Positions 8,976 to 17,688 of a stretch of 64,000 nt of DNA are shown here, piece after piece; the first letter of the stretch is position 1; each line of letters opens with the position of its first letter. The position numbers and the translations under genes are program-made. Source of the stretch: Caryophanon sp036309765 (GTDB taxonomy: Bacteria; Bacillota; Bacilli; Bacillales_A; Planococcaceae); contig JAXJTE010000240.1 of the NCBI GenBank assembly GCA_036309765.1, forward strand, positions 4,675 to 68,674, read 5' to 3'. Below the pieces are notes generated by a model that was not told where the DNA came from, ran no database searches, and was given only the letters and a program-made list of their open reading frames with translations.

Positions 8976-9190
8976 CAACGATCTGGTACGGGATCGAACC
9001 CGCCTTTATGGAATGGATGGCATTTTAAAATGCGCATTGCGGTTAGTAAAAAACCTTTTATAAATCCGTGCTTTTGAAATGCTTCAAGTCCGTAATGCGA
9101 ACATGTTGGATGGAAGCGGCAAGACGGCGGCAGCATCGGCGAAATCATCTTTTGATAAAAGCGAATGAGCAAAATAGATAGCTTCTTCAT
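8960..9190 (-). CDS. yidD: Membrane protein insertion efficiency factor YidD
   Basis: 76 residues. Contains the family's IRFYQKMISP and CRFHPTCSHYGLEAFQKHG segments and GFDPVP. YidD is a small membrane-associated protein thought to help YidC/OxaA insert inner-membrane proteins. The start overlaps the stop of the upstream 46-residue membrane protein gene (ATGA-type overlap), so the two are translationally coupled. Confidence 0.93.
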   Translation of the reverse strand: MKKLSILLIRFYQKMISPMLPPSCRFHPTCSHYGLEAFQKHGFIKGFLLTAMRILKCHPFHKGGFDPVPDRWPSKK

Positions 9191-9327
9191 CGGTCATTCG
9201 ATTCCTTTTGTGCTTGCTGCTCTTGCTGTCGTTTCACGTCTTTTTGGAAGGCGATAAAGGCAACCGCACCACCAACGACGAAAAGTAAGAAGACGATGAT
9301 AAAAATCACCGGTAAGGATAATGCCAT
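9187..9327 (-). CDS. Small single-pass membrane protein (YtzI-like, 46 aa)
   Basis: ATG at 9327 preceded on this strand by GAGGTGAAC. The product is MALSLPVIFIIVFLLFVVGG followed by AVAFIAFQKDVKRQQEQQAQ and a short polar tail: one N-terminal membrane segment (residues 4-26) and a charged, Gln-rich cytoplasmic tail. Its TGA overlaps the yidD ATG. Small proteins called YtzI occupy this neighbourhood in Bacillus, which is the basis for the tentative name. Function unknown. Confidence 0.75.
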   Translation of the reverse strand: MALSLPVIFIIVFLLFVVGGAVAFIAFQKDVKRQQEQQAQKESNDR

Positions 9328-9440
9328 AACGTTCACCTCAAGTGGATAGAATTAGCTTTATTATAGCGCACTTCACGAAAAAAGACGTTGCCATTGTGTT
9401 TTTCACTACGCACGATTTACAATAGAAACGAGGTGAAGAC

Positions 9441-9908
9441 ATGTTTACATTTGAAGATTTACATGGCTGTAAAGTGGAGCTAAGTTTTACGCCAGACACG
9501 TTTGCCGTCGCAAGCAAGCACGTATTAATTTTAGTGCAGCACGAAGGAAAGTGGCTGACGACGATTCATCGCAATCGCGGCACAGAATTTCCAGGTGGCA
9601 AAGTGGAGGAGGGCGAAACGTTAGCAGAAGCGGCCATTCGTGAAGTGTACGAGGAAACGGGTGTGCATATTACCGACGTCGCATGGTTTGCGGAATACGC
9701 AGTGCATGCGGAGCCGCTGTTTAGCAAGACGGTATTTACAGCACGCTTTTTATCGCAGGAGTCATTGCCAGAGGAATACGAAACAATCGGCACAGCATGG
9801 CTAGCAGAGGACGACATTTTCCGCGCAGAGCCGCTTAGCTTTTACATGCAAGATGACGGCATGAAAATGTTGCTACAAGAGGTGAAGCAGCATGATCGAA
9901 AGTGGTAG
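9441..9908 (+). CDS. ytkD: Nudix hydrolase, YtkD/MutT-like nucleoside triphosphatase
   Basis: 155 residues. A complete Nudix box runs from G53 to V75 (GGKVEEGE, then REVYEETGV), with the metal-binding glutamates present. In Bacillus, YtkD removes oxidised guanine nucleotides and protects RNA and DNA from 8-oxo-G; that role is inferred from similarity and neighbourhood. The start follows GAGGTGAAGAC. The next gene begins 17 bases before this one ends, suggesting coupling. Confidence 0.85.
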   Translation: MFTFEDLHGCKVELSFTPDTFAVASKHVLILVQHEGKWLTTIHRNRGTEFPGGKVEEGETLAEAAIREVYEETGVHITDVAWFAEYAVHAEPLFSKTVFTARFLSQESLPEEYETIGTAWLAEDDIFRAEPLSFYMQDDGMKMLLQEVKQHDRKW

Positions 9909-10671
9909 CATCCTTTCAGCGCGTCCGTATCCGTCACCAAGTAAAGCAGTAAAGTTAACCGAAATTACGTATCAGTCAGGTGCGTACCGCGTAAAAGGTT
10001 TGCTCGCACGGCCGACAGCACATGGCGACTATGACGGGCTCATTTATTTACGCGGTGGATTGCAGCATGTCGGCATGGTACGTGCAGCACGCATCGCTCA
10101 GTTTGCACAGCAAGGCTTCATCGTCTTTGCGCCGTATTACCGTGGCAACCGTGGTGGACAAGGGCGCGATGAATTTGCAGGGGACGACCGATACGATGCA
10201 CTGTATGCAGTCGATGTGCTAAAGCAGTATTACAAAGGCAATCGCATTCATGTATACGGCTTTTCACGCGGTGGAATGATGGCACAATGGCTCGGCATTA
10301 TGTGCGAAGAAGTGACGTCGGTCGTTACATGGGCAGGTGTAAGCGATGTGACGTACATGTATTATGAGCGTCTGGATATGCGTCGTACGCTCAAGCGCAT
10401 TATTGGCGGCACACCAGAGAAGTACCAAGAGCGCTATGACGCACGCACACCGTTATTACAGCTGCACCGATTACAAGCACCGCTACTCATCATTCATGGG
10501 GAGCGCGATGCACATGTTGATGTGGAGCATGCATATTTTTTACAAAGCTGTGCGCAAACGCTCGACAAAGATGTAACGCTTTGGCTATTGGAACACGAAA
10601 CGCATCATTTCAAACCAGCAGTGAATCGTGACACGGTGCGTGCATTATGTCATTGGATGAAGGCACAATAA
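9892..10671 (+). CDS. Alpha/beta hydrolase, S9 (prolyl oligopeptidase-like) family
   Basis: 259 residues, similar to Bacillus YtmA. The catalytic set is visible: nucleophile elbow GFSRGG at about residues 123-128, acid in HGERDAHVD near residues 202-210 and a histidine in the ETHHFKPA segment near residue 237. An N-terminal YLRGG segment probably supplies the oxyanion hole. There is no signal peptide, so it is cytoplasmic. Substrate unknown; peptidase annotation in this family rests mainly on fold. It overlaps ytkD by 17 bases with GAGGTG upstream, and a strong terminator follows. Confidence 0.85.
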   Translation: MIESGSILSARPYPSPSKAVKLTEITYQSGAYRVKGLLARPTAHGDYDGLIYLRGGLQHVGMVRAARIAQFAQQGFIVFAPYYRGNRGGQGRDEFAGDDRYDALYAVDVLKQYYKGNRIHVYGFSRGGMMAQWLGIMCEEVTSVVTWAGVSDVTYMYYERLDMRRTLKRIIGGTPEKYQERYDARTPLLQLHRLQAPLLIIHGERDAHVDVEHAYFLQSCAQTLDKDVTLWLLEHETHHFKPAVNRDTVRALCHWMKAQ

Positions 10672-10712
10672 AAAAGGGCAGCGAAAATTTTATTTTTCGC
10701 CGCCCTTTTTTT
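10671..10712. terminator. Terminator between converging genes
   Basis: AAAAAGGGCAGCGAAAA / TTTTTCGCCGCCCTTTTTTT, strong stem with T-run; serves the hydrolase gene and probably the converging chemoreceptor gene. Confidence 0.85.
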
Positions 10713-12219
10713 ATTGTTCTTTTGCAAATTCAACTAAATCTTGAGACATCGTATTAATTTCATCCACTGAAGCGTTCATTTGCTCTGTTAGCGAAGCCTG
10801 CATTTGCGCAAGGTCACTAATTTTCGACATTTGGCTTAAAATCGTGTCAATCGAACGTTTCATTTGCATTAACGTTTGCTCGATATTGTCCGTTGCTTCT
10901 GCGGAGTTGACTGCGAGTTTACGCACTTCATCTGCTACGACGCCGAACCCTTTGCCTTGTTCACCTGCTCGCGCTGCTTCAATCGCTGCGTTTAAGCCGA
11001 GTAAATTCGTTTGATCCGCAATGCCTTTAATGAAGTTCGAAATTACTTGCGTTTCATCGGCGAAGTTTTTTGCATCATTTGCAGCACCCGTCGTTTCTTC
11101 CTGCGTCGAAGCAAGCTCCTGCGCCTGTTTTGTAATCGAGCTAATACCAACGACCATTTCAGCAATTGAAGCAGATAGCTCCTCCATGCGAGATGTCGTT
11201 TGCTCAGCCATTAATTCTTTGCTACGCTCAACCATAATGTCACGAATTGTACCAGCTACACGTAACGGTGCGCCTTTTGCATCGCGACGTGTCGTGCCGC
11301 TTGCATGGAACCAGCGATATTCACCTGATTTCAGTTGTAGACGGTAATCAACACTAAACGGCGTGCGACCAGAGAAGTCCAGTAAATGGTCGCTAAACGC
11401 TCGCAATGCCGCTTCTTTATCTTCTGGGTGTAAACGATCGCTCCAAGAACTCATGACATTTGGGAAATCATGTTCATCGTTGAAACCGAGTGTTTCGCGG
11501 AACTGAGGGCTCCACCAAAATGCATTTTTCGGATTGACTGGGTCACCTTGTTCGACAATCATATCCCACGGTGCTTCAATTAATGCTTCGTTAATTAAAT
11601 CGTAACGTGTCACGAAGCTACGTAAATTTTCTTCCATTATGTGTTGCTCGTGAATATTTGTAATCGTTGCAATCATACGATACGGCGTGCCATCTTCGTA
11701 GCGCTTTGCTGTACCGAATGTATGCACCCAACGATATTCACCGTCTTTAAAGAGCATTAAATGATTCACATCAAATTTTGTGCGACCCGATTTATCGTTC
11801 AAATGGGCAATAATGCTTTCCATTATTTCAGAACCGTGTGAAGGATGAACGCGCTTTGTCAGTTCATTGACATTGTCTGGTAACTCTTGTTCATTAAATC
11901 CAAGCATACGTTTTAATGCAGGATCAATGTAAAAATTATCTTTCGCATCATCGAACGTAGCGTTTGGCATTTCGACTTCCCAGAAACCGACGTTATTAAT
12001 TGTTGTTAAGTTATGAAGTTTTTGACGGAGCTTGCATTCATACGTTTCGCGAAGCGCATTCACTTTATTTAAATTCTTGATGATTTGTTGTAATTGTGCA
12101 TCTTCTGTTTTGAATGTGTATGTGTAATCAAATGTTCCTTGTTCAGCAAGTTGAAGCTGACGTTCACTTTCTTGTAATAAAGCAGTTAGTGAAATTGCAT
12201 GTTCTTTTTTAAAAAACAA
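10711..12219 (-). CDS. Soluble methyl-accepting chemotaxis-type sensor with two PAS domains
   Basis: 502 residues from a TTG start at 12219, chosen because GGAGGT lies 6 bases before it; the ATG at 12246 has no ribosome site. Two PAS_3-type domains (about residues 90-210 and 225-345; EYRWVHTFGTAKR and EYRWFHASGTTRR) precede a short MCP signalling domain with the conserved tip NLLGLNAAIEAARAGE and VVADEVRKLA. There is no membrane segment, so it is a cytoplasmic receptor, perhaps sensing redox, light or a small ligand through the PAS domains. It should couple to CheA/CheW. No chemotaxis partner genes are adjacent. Confidence 0.9.
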   Translation of the reverse strand: MFFKKEHAISLTALLQESERQLQLAEQGTFDYTYTFKTEDAQLQQIIKNLNKVNALRETYECKLRQKLHNLTTINNVGFWEVEMPNATFDDAKDNFYIDPALKRMLGFNEQELPDNVNELTKRVHPSHGSEIMESIIAHLNDKSGRTKFDVNHLMLFKDGEYRWVHTFGTAKRYEDGTPYRMIATITNIHEQHIMEENLRSFVTRYDLINEALIEAPWDMIVEQGDPVNPKNAFWWSPQFRETLGFNDEHDFPNVMSSWSDRLHPEDKEAALRAFSDHLLDFSGRTPFSVDYRLQLKSGEYRWFHASGTTRRDAKGAPLRVAGTIRDIMVERSKELMAEQTTSRMEELSASIAEMVVGISSITKQAQELASTQEETTGAANDAKNFADETQVISNFIKGIADQTNLLGLNAAIEAARAGEQGKGFGVVADEVRKLAVNSAEATDNIEQTLMQMKRSIDTILSQMSKISDLAQMQASLTEQMNASVDEINTMSQDLVEFAKEQ

Positions 12220-12453
12220 ATGAATACCTCCATGGCGATATAACATTAATTGTTATCGCATAATAATGATGAGCTGATAAATGATAGTGTAGATATTATA
12301 AAGGAAGCGATTATATGAAGCAATCTTAAATAGGTATTTTTATGTAAAAAAGATGAAAATATAAAGAAAAACGAATTATTTCGGAGCAAAATAACATACG
12401 ATTATCTTGAATTTTTTATCTGTCGTTATATAAGAATAATAAGCGAATAACAT

Positions 12454-12494
12454 AAAAAAACGCACTCGAAACAATATTGTCTCGAATGCGTTTT
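12454..12494 (-). terminator. Terminator of pckA
   Basis: AAAACGCACTCGAAACAATA / TTGTCTCGAATGCGTTTT; long stem directly after the pckA stop, with T-run on the minus strand. Confidence 0.85.
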
Positions 12495-12509
12495 GTAAAG
12501 AGTACGTAA

Positions 12510-14099
12510 TTATTTTGCTTTTGGTGCACCTTTAGAAATGATTTCTTCAGATACGTTTGCAAACTTTTTGAAGTTCTCGTTGAAAAGATTTGCTAATTGG
12601 TTTGCTTGTTCTTCGTAAGCAGCTTTGTCAGCCCATACGTCGCGTGGGTTTAACACTTCTGATGGTACACCTTCAACGAATTGAGGAACGTGTAAGCCGA
12701 ATACTTCGTCTTGTACTGTTTCTACGTCGTTTAATTTACCTTCGATTGCAGCTGTTACCATTGCACGAGTGTAAGAAAGCTTCATACGTGAACCAACACC
12801 GTAGCCTCCACCAGACCAGCCAGTGTTTACTAAGAATACTTGAGCGCCGTGGTTGTCGATTTTCTTACCTAACATGTCAGCGTAAACTGTTGCTGGAAGT
12901 GGTAAGAATGGAGAACCGAAGCATGTAGAGAATACTGGTTCTGGCTCAGTTACACCACGTTCAGTACCTGCTAATTTCGATGTGAAGCCGCTTAAGAAGT
13001 GGTACATCGCTTGCTCTTTTGTTAATTTAGAGATTGGAGGTAATACGCCAAATGCATCTGCCGTTAAGAAGATGATTGTATTTGGGTGACCTGCCACTGA
13101 TGGTAATACGATATTGTCAATGTAGTCGATTGGGTACGCTACACGAGTGTTTTCTGTTAATGAACCGTCGTCGTAGTTCGGAACGCGTGTTTCTTCGTCG
13201 ATTACTACGTTTTCTAATACAGCACCGAATTTGATTGCATTGTAGATTTCTGGCTCGTTTTCAGCAGAAAGGTTGATTGTTTTTGCGTAGCAACCGCCTT
13301 CCATGTTGAATACACCATTGTCTGACCAGCCGTGCTCATCATCACCGATTAATTTACGTGCAGGATCAGCTGATAAAGTTGTTTTACCAGTACCTGATAA
13401 ACCGAAGAATAATGTTACATCGCCTTCTTCACCAACGTTTGCAGAACAGTGCATTGGGAAGATATCTTGTTGTGGTAAAATGTGGTTCATAATACCGAAA
13501 ATTGATTTTTTCATTTCGCCGCCGTACTCAGTACCACCGATTAAGATGATTTTCTTTTCCATAGACGTAATGATGAATGCTTCTGAGTTTGTGCCATCAA
13601 CAGCAGGGTCTGCTTTGAATGATGGTGCAGATACGATTGTGAAGTCTGCAGCGTGAGAAGCTAATTCTTCGTCAGTTGGGCGGATAAATAATTGATGTGC
13701 AAATAAGCTGTGCCAAGCGAATTCGTTTACTACTTCGATTGCTAAGCGAGAATCTTTGTCTGCGCCAGCATAGCCTTTAAATACGAATAATTCGTCTTTT
13801 TGCTTTAAGTAGTTGACAACTTTCACATATAACTTATCGAATACTTCTGCAGAAATTGGTTGGTTTACTTTACCCCAATCAATTTGACCTTTAGAGCTTT
13901 CTTCTTCTACGATAAATTTATCTTTTGGTGAGCGGCCAGTATATTTACCAGTTTCAGCACGTAATGCACCATCAACTGTTAACGTTGCTTCACCGCGAGC
14001 TGTTGCACGTTCAACTAATTGAGGCACTGAAAGTTGTGTGCGGATATTTTGACCGTTTAAAAGTTCATTCAGTTCGTTCTTAATTTCTACTGAGTTCAT
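12510..14099 (-). CDS. pckA: Phosphoenolpyruvate carboxykinase (ATP)
   Basis: 529 residues, full length. Converts oxaloacetate and ATP to phosphoenolpyruvate, the entry step of gluconeogenesis. Visible: TGRSPKDKF near residue 55, GGTEYGGEMKKSIF, kinase-1a loop GLSGTGKTTLSADP near residues 234-247, and IGDDEHGW (metal-binding kinase-2). It is divergent from metK, as in Bacillus subtilis. Its upstream region has two sites matching the CcpN consensus, consistent with repression during glycolytic growth. Confidence 0.98.
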   Translation of the reverse strand: MNSVEIKNELNELLNGQNIRTQLSVPQLVERATARGEATLTVDGALRAETGKYTGRSPKDKFIVEEESSKGQIDWGKVNQPISAEVFDKLYVKVVNYLKQKDELFVFKGYAGADKDSRLAIEVVNEFAWHSLFAHQLFIRPTDEELASHAADFTIVSAPSFKADPAVDGTNSEAFIITSMEKKIILIGGTEYGGEMKKSIFGIMNHILPQQDIFPMHCSANVGEEGDVTLFFGLSGTGKTTLSADPARKLIGDDEHGWSDNGVFNMEGGCYAKTINLSAENEPEIYNAIKFGAVLENVVIDEETRVPNYDDGSLTENTRVAYPIDYIDNIVLPSVAGHPNTIIFLTADAFGVLPPISKLTKEQAMYHFLSGFTSKLAGTERGVTEPEPVFSTCFGSPFLPLPATVYADMLGKKIDNHGAQVFLVNTGWSGGGYGVGSRMKLSYTRAMVTAAIEGKLNDVETVQDEVFGLHVPQFVEGVPSEVLNPRDVWADKAAYEEQANQLANLFNENFKKFANVSEEIISKGAPKAK

Positions 14100-14166
14100 T
14101 CGATTCTACCATCCTTTTATATGCTCCCAACTTTGAAAGTCGGTTTGTTATTGAAATATTAAAATT

Positions 14167-14198
14167 AGTATAGCACATTGATGTAATTAGTCTATACT
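14167..14198 (-). promoter_or_regulatory. pckA promoter region with two CcpN-type operator sites
   Basis: On the minus strand TGTGCTATACT (14167-14177) fits the CcpN motif TRTGHYATAYW at every position and includes a -10 hexamer TATACT. A second, inverted site on the plus strand (TAGTCTATACT, 14188-14198) fits 9 of 11. In Bacillus subtilis CcpN represses pckA and gapB from paired sites; the arrangement here is inferred to be the same. The -35 hexamer is poor. Confidence 0.65.
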
Positions 14199-14273
14199 AA
14201 TATGGGATTTATTTTAGCCTTTTTTTTAACAAACTCGAAAATGTTAGAAAATTGACAAAATTTATCACGATAG

Positions 14274-14302
14274 TTGACAGTACATGCTTTTTTTCGTACT
14301 AT
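14274..14302 (+). promoter_or_regulatory. Sigma-A promoter of the metK leader
   Basis: TTGACA (14274-14279), 17-base spacer, TACTAT (14297-14302), placed about 17 bases before the riboswitch begins. Confidence 0.75.
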
Positions 14303-14318
14303 AAAACATTGAACGGAT

Positions 14319-14437
14319 ACTCTTATCCCGAGCTGGTGGAGGGTCAGGCCCTATGAAACCCGGCAACCTGCAATATACGTTATGTATAGCGTGTTGGTGC
14401 CAACCTGATGCAAGGAAATTCCTTGAACGATAAGAGT
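14319..14437 (+). promoter_or_regulatory. SAM-I (S-box) riboswitch
   Basis: P1 halves ACTCTTATC and GATAAGAGT enclose the conserved S-box core: CCGAGCTGGTGGAGGGTCAG, GCCCTATGAAACCCGGCAAC, GGTGCCAACCTGATGCA and the GGAAATTCC hairpin. When SAM is bound the downstream terminator should form and reduce metK expression. Confidence 0.96.
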
Positions 14438-14456
14438 GAAAGGTAAACGAGAATTG

Positions 14457-14498
14457 AAATCCTTTCCTCATGTAATGTGAGCGAAAGGATTTTTTATT
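14457..14498 (+). terminator. Terminator of the S-box expression platform
   Basis: AAATCCTTTC / GAAAGGATTTTTT hairpin with inner CTCATGTAATGTGAG. The upstream GTGAAAGGTAAACGAG can compete as anti-terminator partner. Confidence 0.85.
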
Positions 14499-14714
14499 TT
14501 AGTTGCGATTGTTAACATATTCTAACATCGCAGCGTATAAAGGGAAAGAATGTTTTTCATTTTTTTCTATTATATATCTTTCGAATTCCTCGTGTTAAAA
14601 GCGGCAGTGGCTTGGCGTCCAATCTAAACGATGAGCGGACTAAACATGGGTAACGAGTACCGTATCAAAATTCGGGCGGGCAATTCCGTCAAGATATATA
14701 GGAGGATTCATTCC

Positions 14715-15911
14715 ATGACACAACGTCGATTATTTACTTCAGAAAGCGTAACAGAGGGGCACCCAGATAAAATTTGTGATCAAATTTCAGATGCGATTTT
14801 AGATGCCATTTTAGCCGCAGATCCAAATGCACGTGTAGCTTGTGAAACAACAGTAACAACTGGCTTAGTATTAGTGGCAGGGGAAATTACAACGTCTACG
14901 TATGTAGATATGAAAGGAATCATTCGTGACACGGTGGCGGAAATTGGCTACACGCGCGGCAAATATGGTTTCGATGCAGAAAACTTAGCAGTACTTGTTG
15001 CAGTAGGTGAGCAATCTCCTGATATCGCACAAGGTGTTAACCAAGCGCTAGAAGCACGTGAAGGTTCAATGACAGATGAAGAATTAGAAGCAATTGGTGC
15101 AGGCGACCAAGGTTTAATGTTTGGTTATGCATGTAACGAAACACCAGAGCTTATGCCAATGCCAATTTCGTTAGCACATAAATTAGCACGTCGTTTAGCG
15201 GAAGTACGTAAAAACGGCACGCTTGATTATTTACGTCCAGATGGTAAAACACAAGTAACAGTTGAATACGACGAAAACAACACACCAGTGCGCGTAGACA
15301 CAGTGGTTATTTCAACACAGCACGACGAGGAAGCGACGTTAGAGCAAATTCAAGCAGACATGAAAAAGCATGTGATCGCAGAAGTTGTACCAGCAGAGCT
15401 ACTTGATGAAAACACAAAATACTTCATCAACCCAACAGGACGCTTCGTAATCGGTGGTCCTAAAGGTGATGCGGGCTTAACAGGTCGTAAAATTATCGTG
15501 GATACGTACGGTGGTTACGCACGACACGGTGGCGGCGCATTCTCTGGTAAGGACGCAACGAAGGTTGACCGTTCAGCAGCATATGCAGCGCGTTACGTGG
15601 CGAAAAACATCGTAGCAGCAGGCTTAGCAGATCGCGCAGAAGTACAGCTTGCATACGCAATCGGTGTTGCACGCCCAGTATCAATCGCGGTTGATACGTT
15701 CGGTACAGGGAAAGTGGATTCAGAAAAAATGGTTGAGTGGATTCGCGAAGAGTTTGACTTACGCCCAGCAGGAATCATCAAAATGTTAGACTTACGCCGC
15801 CCAATTTACAAGCAAACAGCAGCGTACGGTCACTTCGGTCGCACAGACTTAAATGTGCCGTGGGAAGCGACGGACAAAGCGGACATTTTAAAAGCAAAAG
15901 CAGGGTTGTAA
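14715..15911 (+). CDS. metK: S-adenosylmethionine synthetase
   Basis: 398 residues from ATG at 14715, preceded by AGGAGG; an in-frame ATG at 14631 would add 28 unrelated residues. Makes SAM from methionine and ATP. Conserved segments: TEGHPDKICDQISDAILDA, GAGDQGLMFGYA (methionine loop), GGPKGDAGLTGRKIIVDTYG and GGGAFSGKDATKVDRSAAY. Controlled by the S-box. About 215 bases separate the riboswitch terminator from the start, unusually long and unexplained. Confidence 0.98.
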   Translation: MTQRRLFTSESVTEGHPDKICDQISDAILDAILAADPNARVACETTVTTGLVLVAGEITTSTYVDMKGIIRDTVAEIGYTRGKYGFDAENLAVLVAVGEQSPDIAQGVNQALEAREGSMTDEELEAIGAGDQGLMFGYACNETPELMPMPISLAHKLARRLAEVRKNGTLDYLRPDGKTQVTVEYDENNTPVRVDTVVISTQHDEEATLEQIQADMKKHVIAEVVPAELLDENTKYFINPTGRFVIGGPKGDAGLTGRKIIVDTYGGYARHGGGAFSGKDATKVDRSAAYAARYVAKNIVAAGLADRAEVQLAYAIGVARPVSIAVDTFGTGKVDSEKMVEWIREEFDLRPAGIIKMLDLRRPIYKQTAAYGHFGRTDLNVPWEATDKADILKAKAGL

Positions 15912-15921
15912 TATCAAGGTC

Positions 15922-16116
15922 TGTTGATTAGCCCTTTATATATAGTGAAATTAATTGTTTTCAGCACCAAACTAAAAACAAATGCTGTATGTTAACGGCA
16001 GAGAGCGTGTGGTGAGACTCCTTGGGGAATAGCATGAGCTTGAGACTACAGGCTCAAGCCATGCCCCAGGAAAGCGAGCCACACTACGATCCTGCCGATT
16101 TTGCTGCTAATCAACA
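15922..16116. repeat. MITE-like intergenic repeat with terminal inverted repeats, copy 2
   Basis: About 195 bases bounded by TGTTGATTAGC / GCTAATCAACA, the same ends as 6083-6306. The core GAGCTTGAGACTACAGGCTC and AGCCATGCCCCAGGAAAGC is also found, inverted, at 41706-41815. It sits between metK and the converging terminator. Confidence 0.75.
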
Positions 16117-16133
16117 CGCTTGTTATAATATAG

Positions 16134-16174
16134 AACAAAACGGCAGAAGGAGCGAATCCCTCTGCCGTTTTGTT
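16134..16174. terminator. Bidirectional terminator between metK and the hexapeptide protein gene
   Basis: AACAAAACGGCAGA / TCTGCCGTTTTGTT, a perfect long stem at the meeting point of two converging genes. Confidence 0.85.
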
Positions 16175-16697
16175 ATTTTACTTCTGTTGTTTGGAGTGAC
16201 TTGTAGTATTGCCCTTTTTCTACGTATTCACGAATGATGCGGTCCATGTCTTTGCGATCTTCCTCAGTAATTTCACGAATGACCTTCACTGGTGAACCCA
16301 TTGCCAACATGTTTGGTGGGATTTTTTTGCCTGGTGGTACTAAGCTACCTGCGCCGATAAATGCACCTTCACCAATTTCAGCACCGTCTAAAATAATTGA
16401 GCCCATGCCGATTAATGCACGTTTTTTAATTGTACAGCTATGTAATGTTACTTGATGACCGACAGTTACTTCATCTTCAATAATAAGTGGGTATGCTGGG
16501 CTTTGGTGTAAGCAGCTTAAATCTTGAATGCTTACGCGCTCGCCGATAATCGTTTTGTTTACGTCGCCACGAATGACTGTGTTAAACCAAATTGTTGATT
16601 CAGCGCCGATTGCTACGTCGCCTGTAATCGTTACGTAGTCTGCGATAAATGCAGACGGATCAATTTGTGGAGTTTTATCTTTGTATGGGTAAATCAT
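16173..16697 (-). CDS. Gamma-carbonic-anhydrase-like hexapeptide-repeat protein
   Basis: 174 residues from ATG at 16697 (AAGGAAGTG upstream). Left-handed beta-helix protein with repeated hexapeptides such as ADYVTITGDVAIGAESTIW, a conserved NTVIRGDVNKTIIGE segment (residues about 39-53) and histidines in LHQSPAYP, VGHQVTLHSC. These fit the gamma-CA/PaaY/YrdA group (Bacillus YtoA). Metal histidines appear present, but whether members of this group hydrate CO2 varies, so activity is left open. Confidence 0.85.
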   Translation of the reverse strand: MIYPYKDKTPQIDPSAFIADYVTITGDVAIGAESTIWFNTVIRGDVNKTIIGERVSIQDLSCLHQSPAYPLIIEDEVTVGHQVTLHSCTIKKRALIGMGSIILDGAEIGEGAFIGAGSLVPPGKKIPPNMLAMGSPVKVIREITEEDRKDMDRIIREYVEKGQYYKSLQTTEVK

Positions 16698-16821
16698 CGC
16701 CAACACTTCCTTTTTCGATTAGTATATGTATGTACGTACATCGTAACAAACTATACATTGAAAGGAAACAAAAGAATAAATTTTTCGAACAGTGTATAAT
16801 AGAAGCAATGGAGGGTTGATT

Positions 16822-17628
16822 ATGTGGAAATGGGAAGCACAAGGAACACCAAAAGCGGTAATTGCCATTATACATAGCGCATACGAATATCATTATTGGT
16901 ATATGTGGCTAATCGACCGACTACGTGCACAAGGATATGAAGTAGTGATGGGGGACTTACCAGGGCATGGTGATGCAATGCGTCGTGAGCTTGTTCATTA
17001 TGCGAAGTTTACGCAATATAAAGTGTTTGTACAGCAAACGCTTCAAGTCGCAGCGAAAGAGCAGCTGCCGGTATTTGTCATCGGGCAAGGACTTGGTGCA
17101 ACGCTTGTTATGGACGCATTACATAAAACGCAAGTAGAAGTCGCTGGCGCTGTGTTAATGTCACCGTGGCTACAATTAGAAACAACACCAAGTAAATTAT
17201 CCGGTGCGCTTGCAAGCATGTCTAAAATTGCAGGTAATATGAGGTTGAAGCATGGCATTACACTAAAAGATGTGACGACAGAGCCACATCGATATGAGGA
17301 CTTTGAAGATCCTTCTATTTATAGCACAACAATTACCGTTAGCTGGTATCATGAGTTACAGTCGTTAATGCGAGATATGTACACTGTGCCGGCTGAGGAA
17401 ATGCCCGACCAGCCGATGTTAGTGATGACGGGTGGATTAGACCGCATTACGAACACGGATGCGACGAGACGTTGGTTGGCAAGGCAAACGCTGACGGAAT
17501 CTCAGTTTAAGCGATGGGCAAATAGCTCGCACAATTTGCATATGGCATTGGAGCGTGAGGAAATTTTACGTTACACGACGGATTTCCTTGCGAATGCACT
17601 ACGCTCGCTCGGCTATATTGTAGAATAA
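16822..17628 (+). CDS. YtpA-like alpha/beta hydrolase, nucleophile serine replaced
   Basis: 268 residues from ATG at 16822 after GGAGGG. The start MWKWEAQG, the GDLPGHG segment and overall length match the YtpA (lysophospholipase) group. The nucleophile elbow, normally GxSxG, reads GQGLG at residues 88-92, with Gly90 in the serine position (codon GGA), and the usual oxyanion HG is H18-S19. The acid (GGLDRI, D207) and histidines (SSHNLH, 237-240) remain. It is therefore probably not a classical serine hydrolase and may be a pseudoenzyme or binding protein. The frame is intact. Confidence 0.8.
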   Translation: MWKWEAQGTPKAVIAIIHSAYEYHYWYMWLIDRLRAQGYEVVMGDLPGHGDAMRRELVHYAKFTQYKVFVQQTLQVAAKEQLPVFVIGQGLGATLVMDALHKTQVEVAGAVLMSPWLQLETTPSKLSGALASMSKIAGNMRLKHGITLKDVTTEPHRYEDFEDPSIYSTTITVSWYHELQSLMRDMYTVPAEEMPDQPMLVMTGGLDRITNTDATRRWLARQTLTESQFKRWANSSHNLHMALEREEILRYTTDFLANALRSLGYIVE

Positions 17629-17688
17629 TTTGTACTATAACAGAAGTGCCTTTTATAGTGACACACATATGTAAGCATAGAAGGAAAG

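Noticed and set aside
16022..16237. Plus-strand ORF between metK and the hexapeptide gene
   Set aside because: It spans the repeat at 15922-16116 and a terminator, and runs into the antisense of the next gene.
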